This document shows positions 15,093-21,487 of a stretch of DNA of 21,487 nt, in pieces. Location: contig JBEAQJ010000025.1 in assembly GCA_041163945.1 (NCBI GenBank), positions 1-21,487 of the forward strand, given 5' to 3'. The position numbers and the translations under genes are program-made. Origin of the DNA: Roseicyclus sp041163945 (GTDB lineage: Bacteria > Pseudomonadota > Alphaproteobacteria > Rhodobacterales > Rhodobacteraceae). Under the pieces are notes generated by a model. It had not been told where the DNA came from. It saw only the letters and a list, made by a program, of their open reading frames with translations, and ran no database searches. The first letter of the stretch is position 1. Each line of letters begins with the position of its first letter.

Positions 15093-16165
15093 CAACCCTC
15101 GCGCCGCCGGCGCCGTCCGCCCGACCGGCCGCCTTGCGCCTCGGCGTCGGGGTCTTTGTTGAACCGGATCCACGCGCCCCCGCCGATATCTTGGTTCATC
15201 AGGAAATTCGCGGCACGGATGGCTTCCATTTCCTTGCCGGGGCGGGGCTTGGTCGACCCCATGCCGAACAGCTTCACAAAGGTCTCGTCGTCGATGTCGG
15301 GCGGCAAGATGATGCCAGCGGCTTCGATCTCGGCCTTCTTGGCGGCGATCGCCTTGGGCCCGATGGGCAAGGCCACGGGGTTCATGATGGCGCTGGTCAT
15401 GCCGGCACCATACGCCATCGGCAAAAAGGCATTGTTGATCCCGTGGCGGTTGGGCAGGCCGAACGAGATGTTCGAGGCCCCGCAGGTGGTGTTCACGCCC
15501 AGCTCTTCGCGCAGGCGGCGCACCAGCGTAAAGACCTGCTGGCCGGCCGTGCCCATCGCCCCGATGGGCATGACCAAGGGGTCGACGACGATGTCATGGG
15601 CCGGAATCCCGTAATCGGCGGCGCGCTCGACGATCTTTTTGGCGACGGCAAAGCGCACGTCGGGGTCTTCGGAAATGCCCGTGTCGTCATTGGAAATCGC
15701 CACGACCGCGACGTTGTATTTCTTGACCAGCGGCAGCACCATTTCCAGCCGGTCCTCTTCGCCGGTGACAGAGTTGACCAGCGGCCGGCCCTGTGCGGCG
15801 GCAAGCCCGGCTTCCAGCGCGCCGGGAACCGAGCTGTCGATACACAAGGGGCAATCGGTGACCTCTTGCACCACGCGGATCAGTTCCGGCATCAGCATGG
15901 GTTCGACGAAATTGTTGTCGGCATACCGCGGGTCTTCCCCCATCTTGTTCGAAAACACCGCGCCCGAGTTGATATCAAGCACGGTGGCACCCGCCTCGAC
16001 CTGCGCGATGGCATCGGCCTGCACGCGGCTGAAATCGCCCCGTTCCAGTTCCTCGTTCAGGATCTTGCGGCCGGTGGGGTTGATGCGTTCGCCAATCACG
16101 CAAAACGGCTGGTCAAAGCCGATGATCGTCGTGCGGGTCTTGGATTCGATGATGGTGCGGGTCAT
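15092..16165 (-). CDS. Methyltetrahydrofolate:corrinoid methyltransferase (AcsE/MtgA-like)
   Basis: Pterin-binding TIM-barrel enzyme that transfers a methyl group between a corrinoid protein and tetrahydrofolate, 357 aa. Family landmarks in order: FCVIGERINPTGRK (21-34), TVLDINSGAV, PLCIDSSVPGALEAGL, PLVNSVTGEEDR, VAISNDDTGI, DIVVDPLVMPIG and CGASNISFGLPNR. It is about 90 residues longer than AcsE-type enzymes; the extension ends in GGRSGGRRRRREG, a basic tail. The ATG at 16165 is the family start, with AGAAAG upstream; the longer open frame is the MetF gene read in another frame. The gene starts 14 bp after the reductase stop. In context it probably feeds methyl groups from a corrinoid-bound donor into the folate pool, where the MetF-like enzyme can oxidise them (inference). 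Confidence 0.92.
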   Translation of the reverse strand: MTRTIIESKTRTTIIGFDQPFCVIGERINPTGRKILNEELERGDFSRVQADAIAQVEAGATVLDINSGAVFSNKMGEDPRYADNNFVEPMLMPELIRVVQEVTDCPLCIDSSVPGALEAGLAAAQGRPLVNSVTGEEDRLEMVLPLVKKYNVAVVAISNDDTGISEDPDVRFAVAKKIVERAADYGIPAHDIVVDPLVMPIGAMGTAGQQVFTLVRRLREELGVNTTCGASNISFGLPNRHGINNAFLPMAYGAGMTSAIMNPVALPIGPKAIAAKKAEIEAAGIILPPDIDDETFVKLFGMGSTKPRPGKEMEAIRAANFLMNQDIGGGAWIRFNKDPDAEAQGGRSGGRRRRREG

Positions 16166-16179
16166 GGGGGCGCGCTTTC

Positions 16180-17100
16180 TCAGGATGCGATGGCGGGACG
16201 GGCGGACGCGCCGCCGTGCTCGGTGGCCCAGTTGGCATTGGCCTTGATGCCACCCAGCGGAAAGAAATGGATGCATTCGATCGCCTGGCCGCGCCCTTCG
16301 GCGCGCGCGCGGGCCAGATCGCCCAAGATGTCGGTGGGCTCGAAGGGCAGCAACAGCTTGGTGACATCCTTGGCGCGTTTTTGCAGCACCGACAACGAGG
16401 GCCCCACGCCGCAGGCAATGGCGAACTTGATCAGCGTTTGCAGCTTTGCGGGCCCGGCAATGCCCAGATGCACGGGCATGCGGATGCCATGGGCGGCCAG
16501 CCGGTCGGTCCAATCCAGCACGGGGCCCGCCTCAAAAGCGAATTGGGTCGCCATGGCAAAGGCCGCATCCGAGCGATCGGCGAAATCTTGCTTCCATTTC
16601 AGCGCCGCCATCACCTCGGCCTCGCCGCCCTTGGGGTCGATGTCGCGGTTGCCCTCGGGGTGGCCGGCCACATGCAGCCGTTCGAACCCGTCAAACAATC
16701 CGGTTTCCAGCAACTGCATCGAGGAATGGAATTCCCCATGTGGGCTGGGAATGCCACCGGCCAGCAGCAAGGCCTGGGTCACGCCCGCTTCACCCCGGTA
16801 GCGTGCGATCCAATCGGCCAGCGTGGCACGGTCCGGGATCGAGCGGGCCGGGAAATGCGGCATCGGGGTATAGCCCTCGTCGCGCAGGCGCTTAGCAGTG
16901 GCCAGCATCTCGGCAAAGGGGGTGCCGTCGATATGGGCGATGTAGACGCGCGTGCCCTTGGGCAGAAGCGCGCGGAAATCTTCGACCTTTTCGGCGGTGC
17001 GCGGCATCACCTCGATCGAGTAGCCCGACAGCAGGGCCTCAAGGCTGGCGGGCGGGGCGGCGGGCGCGCCGTGGCCCTTGCGGAAATTCAACAGTGCCAT
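16180..17100 (-). CDS. metF: Methylenetetrahydrofolate reductase, MetF-like
   Basis: Flavin-dependent interconversion of 5,10-methylene- and 5-methyl-tetrahydrofolate, 306 aa, near the usual length for bacterial MetF. The N terminus has SIEVMPRTAEKV, where Glu30 aligns with the catalytic glutamate of E. coli MetF (Glu28 in FEFFPP). LLLAGGIPSPHGEF, LHVAGHPEGNRDID and ATQFAFEAGPVLDW match the conserved barrel strands. The start at 17100 has GGGAG about 7 bp upstream and is preferred to ATGs at 17124 and 17154 with poor ribosome sites. It lies 28 bp after the small upstream gene and 14 bp before the methyltransferase. Placed with a methyltransferase and corrinoid activator, it likely works in the methyl-oxidising direction instead of, or besides, methionine synthesis (inference). 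Confidence 0.88.
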   Translation of the reverse strand: MALLNFRKGHGAPAAPPASLEALLSGYSIEVMPRTAEKVEDFRALLPKGTRVYIAHIDGTPFAEMLATAKRLRDEGYTPMPHFPARSIPDRATLADWIARYRGEAGVTQALLLAGGIPSPHGEFHSSMQLLETGLFDGFERLHVAGHPEGNRDIDPKGGEAEVMAALKWKQDFADRSDAAFAMATQFAFEAGPVLDWTDRLAAHGIRMPVHLGIAGPAKLQTLIKFAIACGVGPSLSVLQKRAKDVTKLLLPFEPTDILGDLARARAEGRGQAIECIHFFPLGGIKANANWATEHGGASARPAIAS

Positions 17101-17128
17101 CGCTTTCTCCCAGGCAGAGGCCATGACC

Positions 17129-17437
17129 TCAGGCGGTGTCGGTATCAACGCCATCGGCGGCGATCAGCCGCTTGAGGCGTTCGGTGTCATAGGCGGCATC
17201 AAGCCGTGCGGCTTCGGCTGCGGCGATCTCGGCGGGATCGCCGGCGAAATCGCCCACCTCGACGCGCCGCCATTCGGCCAGATAGGCATCTTGATCCTTG
17301 GCGCCGATCTTCATCGCGCAACGGTCAATCGCCTGTTCGAACCGCTCGGGCAGGGGGCGTTTGGCGCCGCTGCGCCCCTTTCCCACGATCACCTGCGCGG
17401 GGATGCCGCGCCAGAAAACATGGGTGACGATGGGCAT
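17129..17437 (-). CDS. Small 'virulence factor' family protein (Virulence_fact domain)
   Basis: 102-aa soluble protein of a family catalogued as 'virulence factor', found widely in alphaproteobacteria and often beside folate/corrinoid genes; its biochemical role is not known to me. Visible features are an N-terminal beta-like segment with a Trp-Arg motif (VTHVFWRGIPAQVIVGKG), a basic stretch (GAKRPLPERFEQAIDR), and an acidic alanine-rich C-terminal helix (AEIAAAEAARLDAAYD). The start at 17437 has AAAAGGA about 9 bp upstream. The frame is open for many codons further 5', including a signal-like stretch from 17614, but homologues as I recall them begin at this position. It is the first gene of the minus-strand C1 operon, so it may be an accessory or regulatory factor of that system rather than a virulence factor (inference). 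Confidence 0.8.
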   Translation of the reverse strand: MPIVTHVFWRGIPAQVIVGKGRSGAKRPLPERFEQAIDRCAMKIGAKDQDAYLAEWRRVEVGDFAGDPAEIAAAEAARLDAAYDTERLKRLIAADGVDTDTA

Positions 17438-17499
17438 GGGCGGGGTCCTTTTGCTGTCGCCGAAGCGGTCTGTCTGGCCGGCACCATAGGCGAGCGGTC

Positions 17500-17551
17500 C
17501 GCCCCGGCACGCGCCGAATTCGACACTCGCCGGGGCGAGAGCGACCCCGGC
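17500..17551 (-). promoter_or_regulatory. Leader with mutually exclusive hairpins upstream of the C1 operon
   Basis: GCCGGGG at 17529-17535 can pair with CCCCGGC at 17545-17551 (7 bp, loop extended by CG/CG) or, as GCCGGGGCG (17529-17537), with CGCCCCGGC at 17500-17508 (9 bp). The two stems exclude each other and lie 63 bp or more upstream of the first start codon of the operon. This resembles an attenuator or riboswitch expression platform, but G/C-rich DNA forms such stems easily. I could not match the region to a known riboswitch class. Confidence 0.3.
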
Positions 17552-17666
17552 TGGCGCTACAGATAGCCCCGCTGTCGCCGCGCTGCAAAGGGACGCGGCG
17601 CCCAAAATTCTCATGATGATGTTGAAGCGATGGTCGGTTTTCTGCGCCGCTGGCGCGCGTGCTCCA

Positions 17667-17695
17667 TTGTGAGTGTGCCGGGCGGTTGCTACACT
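17667..17695 (+). promoter_or_regulatory. Sigma-70-like promoter of the Ppx/GppA gene
   Basis: TTGTGA (17667-17672) and TACACT (17690-17695) are separated by exactly 17 bp, with an extended TGC before the -10. The predicted start near 17702 gives a leader of about 24 nt before the ATG at 17726, with GGAG at 17715-17718. Confidence 0.65.
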
Positions 17696-17725
17696 TCGGC
17701 CAACACATGAATTCGGAGTCCCGCA

Positions 17726-18889
17726 ATGTCGCGCAAGCGCAAGGGCGGTGGCGATCCGTTCCCCGGTACCGCGGCCATCGTCCCGCTTGTGGCGACGCAG
17801 GCCTTGCCTGTCGAACCTCGCCCCGCGATCGCATCCCGGCCCGACCCGGCCGATCTGTATGCCGCGCTCGATCTGGGCACGAATTCCTGCCGCATGTTGA
17901 TCGCGCAGCCCAAGGGCAACCAGCTGCATGTTGTGGATTCCTTTTCCAAAAGCGTGCAGCTGGGCCAAGGGTTGGAAGCCTCGGGCCGGCTGAGCCGCGC
18001 GTCGATGGCGCGGGCGGTCGGGGCGTTGAAGATCTGTCAGCGCAAGCTGGAAAAGCACCGCGTCGGCCGGATGCGGTTGGTCGCCACCGAGGCCTGCCGC
18101 CGCGCCAGCAACGCGGCCGAATTCATCGCGGTGGTCGAACGCGAAACCGGGCTGGTGCTGGAAATCATCAAGCCCGAGGAAGAGGCCCGGCTGGCGGTGG
18201 TGTCTTGCGCGCCGCTGGTATCCACCAGGACCGAGCAATTGCTTGTGGTCGACATCGGCGGCGGCTCGACCGAGCTTGTCTGGATCGATTTGAGCGAGGT
18301 GCCAAGGCTTGAACGCCCGCGCGCGATCATGCGGCTGCACCAAGGGTTCGATCATGTCGAGACGCTGTTCAAACGCGCCCGCGTGGTCGATTGGATCTCG
18401 ATCCCCCTGGGGGTGGCCACGCTGAAGGACATGTATTCCGACGTGGCCGACGACGGGGCGCGGTTTGCGCTGATGAGCTGGTATTTCGAGGAAAAGCTGG
18501 CGGGGTTTTCGCCCTATGAAAATGCCGCCGATCAAGCGCGCGAGGGCTTTCAGATCATCGGCACCAGCGGCACGGTGACGACGGTGGCCGCATCGCACCT
18601 GGGGCTCAAGCGCTATGACCGCAACAAGGTGGATGGCTTGCGCATGACCTCGGACCAGATCGACCGGGTGATCCAGGAATACCTGGCGCTTGGACCCGAT
18701 GGCCGCCGGCGCGATCCGCGCATCGGGCGCGACCGCCAATCGCTGATCATGTCGGGGGCCGCGATCTTGCAGGCCTTGCTTCGGGCATGGCCCACCGACC
18801 GGCTGAGCGTGGCCGACCGCGGGCTGCGCGAAGGGTTGCTGTATGCGCAGATGTCGGCCGATGGCGTGCTGGAGGAAGGGCCGTTCTGA
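17726..18889 (+). CDS. Ppx/GppA phosphatase family protein
   Basis: Exopolyphosphatase/guanosine pentaphosphatase-like ASKHA ATPase-fold enzyme, 387 aa. The fold motifs are YAALDLGTNSCRMLI (Asp49 in phosphate loop 1), VATEACRRASNAAEF, VVDIGGGSTELVW (Asp176, GGGS 178-181) and GTSGTVTTVAA near residue 276. The C terminus ADRGLREGLLY is typical. It is shorter than E. coli Ppx (about 510 aa) because it lacks the HD-like C-terminal domains, as is common in alphaproteobacteria. About 40 residues of basic/proline-rich, probably disordered sequence precede the fold. GGAG lies 7 bp before the ATG. In many alphaproteobacteria this gene precedes rlmE; here a hairpin and then a photolyase follow. Whether it acts on polyphosphate or pppGpp cannot be told. 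Confidence 0.92.
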   Translation: MSRKRKGGGDPFPGTAAIVPLVATQALPVEPRPAIASRPDPADLYAALDLGTNSCRMLIAQPKGNQLHVVDSFSKSVQLGQGLEASGRLSRASMARAVGALKICQRKLEKHRVGRMRLVATEACRRASNAAEFIAVVERETGLVLEIIKPEEEARLAVVSCAPLVSTRTEQLLVVDIGGGSTELVWIDLSEVPRLERPRAIMRLHQGFDHVETLFKRARVVDWISIPLGVATLKDMYSDVADDGARFALMSWYFEEKLAGFSPYENAADQAREGFQIIGTSGTVTTVAASHLGLKRYDRNKVDGLRMTSDQIDRVIQEYLALGPDGRRRDPRIGRDRQSLIMSGAAILQALLRAWPTDRLSVADRGLREGLLYAQMSADGVLEEGPF

Positions 18890-18902
18890 GCCTGCACCGA
18901 AA

Positions 18903-18925
18903 CCCGTCCGCCGGGGGCGGGCGGG
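18903..18925 (+). terminator. Hairpin after the Ppx/GppA gene
   Basis: CCCGTCCGC (18903-18911) pairs with GCGGGCGGG (18917-18925) through 9 bp with one G.U pair and a 5-nt loop, starting 13 bp after the stop codon. There is no U-tract, so it is a Rho-assisted or partial terminator at best. Confidence 0.4.
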
Positions 18926-18979
18926 GCGCCCGCATGGGGCGGGGGCAGGCGTGTTTGTGGAAAGATGACGGGTCGGGTG

Positions 18980-19007
18980 CTTGACCGGATGGGCTGCGCC
19001 CTAGGTT
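18980..19007 (+). promoter_or_regulatory. Candidate heat-shock-sigma (RpoH-type) promoter of the photolyase gene
   Basis: CTTGAC (18980-18985) and CCCTAGG (18999-19005) are 13 bp apart, resembling the CTTGAA / CCCCATNT layout of sigma-32-type promoters. As a sigma-70 promoter the spacing would be too short. Rhodobacter photolyase and cfa genes are known to belong to singlet-oxygen/RpoH responses, which fits, but the -10 match is partial. Confidence 0.35.
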
Positions 19008-19046
19008 GCGGCGCAAGAAACTGATCCAGATCGAGCGCACCCAACC

Positions 19047-20462
19047 ATGACCGCACCCGTGATTTATTGGAGCCGCCGGGATTTTCGCCTGTCGGACAAC
19101 CCCGCGCTGGTCGCGGCCTGTGCCAGCGGCGCCCCGGTCATTCCGGTTTTCTTGTGTGATGAGGGCGTGGTGGGGCTGGGCGCTGCGCCACGATGGCGGC
19201 TGGGTCTTGGGGTCGAAGCCTTTGGCGCGGGGCTGGCCGCGGCGGGCAGCCGGTTGGTGTTGCGGCGCGGCCCGGCGCTGGCGGCGCTGCGGGCGCTGGT
19301 GGCCGAAACCGGTGCCAGCGCGGTGCATTGGAACCGACTTTACGATCCCGAAAGCCGCGCCCGTGACGCAGCCGTAAAAACCGCGCTGCGGGACGCGGGC
19401 ATTGCGGCGGTCAGCCACGCGGGCCATCTGGTTCATGAGCCTTGGGCGGTCCAGACGGGGAGTGGCGGGTTTTACAAGGTTTATACCCCCTTCTGGAAAG
19501 CCGTGCGCGGCCGCGATGTGACCGCCCCCTTGGCCGTGCCAAGGTTGGTTGCACCCGCAAACTGGCCCGACAGCGATGATCTGGCGGGCTGGCGGCTTGG
19601 GGCGGGAATGAACCGTGGTGCGGATGTGGTGCGGCCGTATTGCCAGATCGGCGAGGCCGCCGCCGCCGCGCGCTTGGATCGGTTCATCGATCAGCGCATC
19701 GACCGCTATGACCAGGATCGGGATCGGCTGGATGTCGATGGCACATCGGGCCTGTCCGAAAACCTGACCCATGGCGAAATCTCGGCCCGTCAATGCTGGC
19801 ACGCGGGCCTGCGCGCCTTGCACGACGGGCGCGCCGGCGCCGAGACCTTTCTGAAAGAGGTGATCTGGCGCGATTTCGCCTATCATCTGGTTTATCACAC
19901 GCCGCACATCACCAGCCGAAACTGGCGGCCGGAATGGGATGGCTTTGGTTGGAACACCGACGCCGCCCATCCCGATGTGCAGGCTTGGCTGCGCGCGCGC
20001 ACGGGCATGCCGGCGGTCGATGCCGCGCTGCGTGAAATGTATGTGACCGGCCGCATGCACAACCGCGCGCGGATGCTGGTGGCATCCTACCTGACCAAAC
20101 ATCTGCTCAGCCACTGGAAGATCGGGATGGATTGGTTCGCGCAATGCCTGGTCGATTGGGATCCCGCCAGCAATGCGATGGGCTGGCAATGGTCGGCCGG
20201 ATCGGGGCCCGACGCCACGCCCTATTTCCGCGTCTTCAACCCCGAAACGCAGGCCGAGAAATTCGATCCCCTGGGCCGATACCGCCGCAGCTGGCTGGCC
20301 GAGCTGTCGCAGCGCCCCCCCGAGACTGCGCTGGCCTATTTCGAGGCGATCCCCCAAAGCTGGAAGATGGCCCCCACCGATCCCTATCCCGCGCGCGCGA
20401 TCGTCGATGCCGCCCGTGGACGGCAACGCGCGCTTGAGGCGTATGAAAACAGGGGCTTCTGA
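19047..20462 (+). CDS. phrB: Deoxyribodipyrimidine photolyase (class I CPD photolyase)
   Basis: Blue-light-driven repair of cyclobutane pyrimidine dimers, 471 aa, the same size as E. coli PhrB. The N-terminal alpha/beta antenna domain starts IYWSRRDFRLSDNPAL; the C-terminal helical FAD domain contains WRDFAYHLVYH, MHNRARMLVASYLTKHLL and FNPETQAEKFDP. The electron-transfer tryptophan triad is intact by alignment with E. coli W306/W359/W382: Trp302, Trp357 and Trp380. The Asn contacting flavin N5 is kept (DPASNAMGWQW). E. coli's following Asn is Ala here. No strong Shine-Dalgarno sequence precedes the ATG at 19047, the first residue of the usual N terminus. It is followed 73 bp later by cfa. 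The antenna pigment (MTHF or 8-HDF) cannot be decided. Confidence 0.95.
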   Translation: MTAPVIYWSRRDFRLSDNPALVAACASGAPVIPVFLCDEGVVGLGAAPRWRLGLGVEAFGAGLAAAGSRLVLRRGPALAALRALVAETGASAVHWNRLYDPESRARDAAVKTALRDAGIAAVSHAGHLVHEPWAVQTGSGGFYKVYTPFWKAVRGRDVTAPLAVPRLVAPANWPDSDDLAGWRLGAGMNRGADVVRPYCQIGEAAAAARLDRFIDQRIDRYDQDRDRLDVDGTSGLSENLTHGEISARQCWHAGLRALHDGRAGAETFLKEVIWRDFAYHLVYHTPHITSRNWRPEWDGFGWNTDAAHPDVQAWLRARTGMPAVDAALREMYVTGRMHNRARMLVASYLTKHLLSHWKIGMDWFAQCLVDWDPASNAMGWQWSAGSGPDATPYFRVFNPETQAEKFDPLGRYRRSWLAELSQRPPETALAYFEAIPQSWKMAPTDPYPARAIVDAARGRQRALEAYENRGF

Positions 20463-20535
20463 GCGACGCGGGGCAATCCCCCCTTGTGCTGAGGTGCGTG
20501 TTCTGCCCAAATCACGCGCCAGATGAGAGGATGAC

Positions 20536-21487
20536 ATGGACGTCAGAACCACCACGAAGGGAGAGGCCAATCTCCCCCGTTATTTTCAACCGGTCTTCGA
20601 CACCGCCAACAAGATGCGGCACGGGCGGCTTGACATCGTTTTGCCCGACGGGCGGGTGTTTCGCGCCGCCGGTCACGGGCCCGGCCCGGTGGCGGAATTG
20701 CGCATCCACAATCCCGACATCTTTGCCCGCCTGATCCGCGAGGGCGATCTGGGGTTTTGCGAAGCCTATCTGGATGGCTGGTGGTCGACACCCGATCTGC
20801 AGGATTTCATGGATCTGGTGCATGCCGACAACGAAGAAGTCTATGACGGATTCCTGGGCATGGGGATCATCCGCGCCTATGAAAAGCTGCGGTTTTGGTT
20901 GCAATCCAATTCCAAGCGGCAGGCGCGCAAGAACATTTCGCACCATTATGACCTGGGCAACGCGTTCTACGGGCTTTGGCTGGACGAAACGATGACCTAT
21001 TCCTCGGCCCTGTTCGCGACGGGTCAGGAAAGCCTCGAGGCGGCACAGATCGCCAAATATGCCTCGATGATCGATCAGATGGGCGCGCAGGCCGGGGACC
21101 ATATTCTGGAAATCGGCTGTGGCTGGGGTGGCTTTGCCGAATATGCCGCCAAGGAACGGGGCATGAAGGTCACGGGCCTGACCATCAGCCGGGAACAATA
21201 TGATTATGCGGTGGCACGGATTGCGGCGGCGGGCCTGTCGGACCGGGTGACGATCAAGCTGCAAGATTACCGCGATGAGCAGGGCCAATATGACGGCATC
21301 GCCTCGATCGAGATGTTCGAAGCCGTCGGTGAACGCTATTGGCCCACGTATTTCAACGTGTTGCGATCCAATCTTAAACCTGGTCGTAACGCCACGCTGC
21401 AGATCATCACGGTGCAGGACCGCCGCTGGGAGGTCTATCGCCGTGGGGTCGACTTCATCCAGAAATACATCTTTCCGGGCGGCATGC
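20536..21487 (+). CDS. cfa: Cyclopropane-fatty-acyl-phospholipid synthase (3' end outside window)
   Basis: SAM-dependent methylene transfer to unsaturated acyl chains of membrane phospholipids, a stress and acid/oxidation adaptation. 317 codons are visible and the frame is open to the right edge. The N-terminal domain includes GFCEAYLDGWW, and the catalytic domain starts with KNISHHYDLGNAFYGLWLDE. SAM-binding motif I is LEIGCGWGG (191-199), followed by VTGLTISREQYDYA and the active-site-type segment SIEMFEAVGERYW. The window ends at IFPGGM, a conserved region, with roughly 70-90 residues missing. The ATG at 20536 follows GAGAGGA with a short 4-bp spacer. Its neighbourhood with a photolyase fits the Rhodobacter photo-oxidative stress response (established for phrA and cfaA there, inferred here). 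Confidence 0.94.
   Translation, partial: MDVRTTTKGEANLPRYFQPVFDTANKMRHGRLDIVLPDGRVFRAAGHGPGPVAELRIHNPDIFARLIREGDLGFCEAYLDGWWSTPDLQDFMDLVHADNEEVYDGFLGMGIIRAYEKLRFWLQSNSKRQARKNISHHYDLGNAFYGLWLDETMTYSSALFATGQESLEAAQIAKYASMIDQMGAQAGDHILEIGCGWGGFAEYAAKERGMKVTGLTISREQYDYAVARIAAAGLSDRVTIKLQDYRDEQGQYDGIASIEMFEAVGERYWPTYFNVLRSNLKPGRNATLQIITVQDRRWEVYRRGVDFIQKYIFPGGM

Noticed and set aside
17469..17481. Partial resemblance to a cobalamin riboswitch B12 box on the minus strand
   Set aside because: Other invariant cobalamin riboswitch elements are not seen at suitable spacing; kept only as a search to run, not as a feature.
17438..17614. In-frame 59-codon extension of the 'virulence factor' gene with a signal-peptide-like start (MRILGAASLCSAAT)
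   Set aside because: No ribosome site at 17614, a strong one at 17437, and as I recall the family starts at the latter; the extension overlaps the predicted leader structure.
19022..19027. TGATCC, identical to the Rhodobacter RpoE -35 consensus, before phrB
   Set aside because: It lies only 19 bp before the start codon, so its -10 would fall inside the coding region, and no matching -10 is present.
18747..20570. Long minus-strand ORF of 607 codons over the photolyase gene
   Set aside because: Antisense shadow of phrB; composition typical of reverse-frame translation.
1..21487. Search for mobile elements, CRISPR arrays, phage genes or attachment sites, including next to the tRNA
   Set aside because: No transposase, integrase, spaced repeats or duplicated tRNA 3' end is visible; gene content looks chromosomal.

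Overview
This window looks like the chromosome of a GC-rich alphaproteobacterium, most likely Rhodobacterales (Paracoccus/Rhodobacter/Roseobacter-like). The evidence is the strong G/C third-position bias, alphaproteobacterial-looking proteins throughout, and the combination of a 'virulence factor' family small protein, a MetF-like reductase, a methyltetrahydrofolate:corrinoid methyltransferase and an ASKHA activator. The assignment rests on recognised families, not on a database search. I see no insertion sequence, phage gene, CRISPR array or rRNA.

Region 1 (1-12389) is a carbohydrate uptake and oxidation locus. The end of an aldehyde dehydrogenase gene (+) faces a LacI-type regulator gene (-). 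That regulator is divergent from a nine-gene + strand operon: sugar-binding protein, two MalFG-type permeases, UgpC/MalK-type ATPase, a GMC flavoprotein oxidoreductase, an SDR, a second and different GMC oxidoreductase, a DUF993 (DapA-like aldolase) protein, and a second LacI-type regulator. The 239-bp divergent region carries two copies of an 11-bp operator-like sequence 128 bp apart. The simplest reading is an ABC importer for a sugar or sugar-like compound, oxidation of hydroxyl groups by the GMC and SDR enzymes, cleavage by the DUF993 protein, and control by two repressors. The substrate cannot be read from the sequence.

Region 2 (12390-12738) holds a tRNA-Gly(CCC) gene on the minus strand, with its own sigma-70-like promoter whose spacer contains a perfect hairpin.

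Region 3 (12739-17437, minus strand) is a one-carbon/corrinoid operon, in transcription order: 'virulence factor' family small protein, MetF-like methylenetetrahydrofolate reductase, methyltetrahydrofolate:corrinoid methyltransferase, a doubtful 100-codon ORF, and an ASKHA/RACo-like reductive activator of corrinoid proteins with an N-terminal [2Fe-2S] domain. The methyltransferase and the activator both end in an arginine-rich tail. No corrinoid protein or substrate methyltransferase is present, so those partners must be encoded elsewhere. The operon leader and the gap before the activator contain alternative hairpin arrangements.

Region 4 (17438-21487, + strand) holds a Ppx/GppA-family phosphatase with a good sigma-70 promoter, then a class I DNA photolyase and the start of a cyclopropane-fatty-acid synthase. 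The last two fit a light/oxidative-stress module. A repeated pair of hairpins with TTTC-N4-GAAA cores occurs at 5106-5156 and 14817-14867 and is not explained by the genes.
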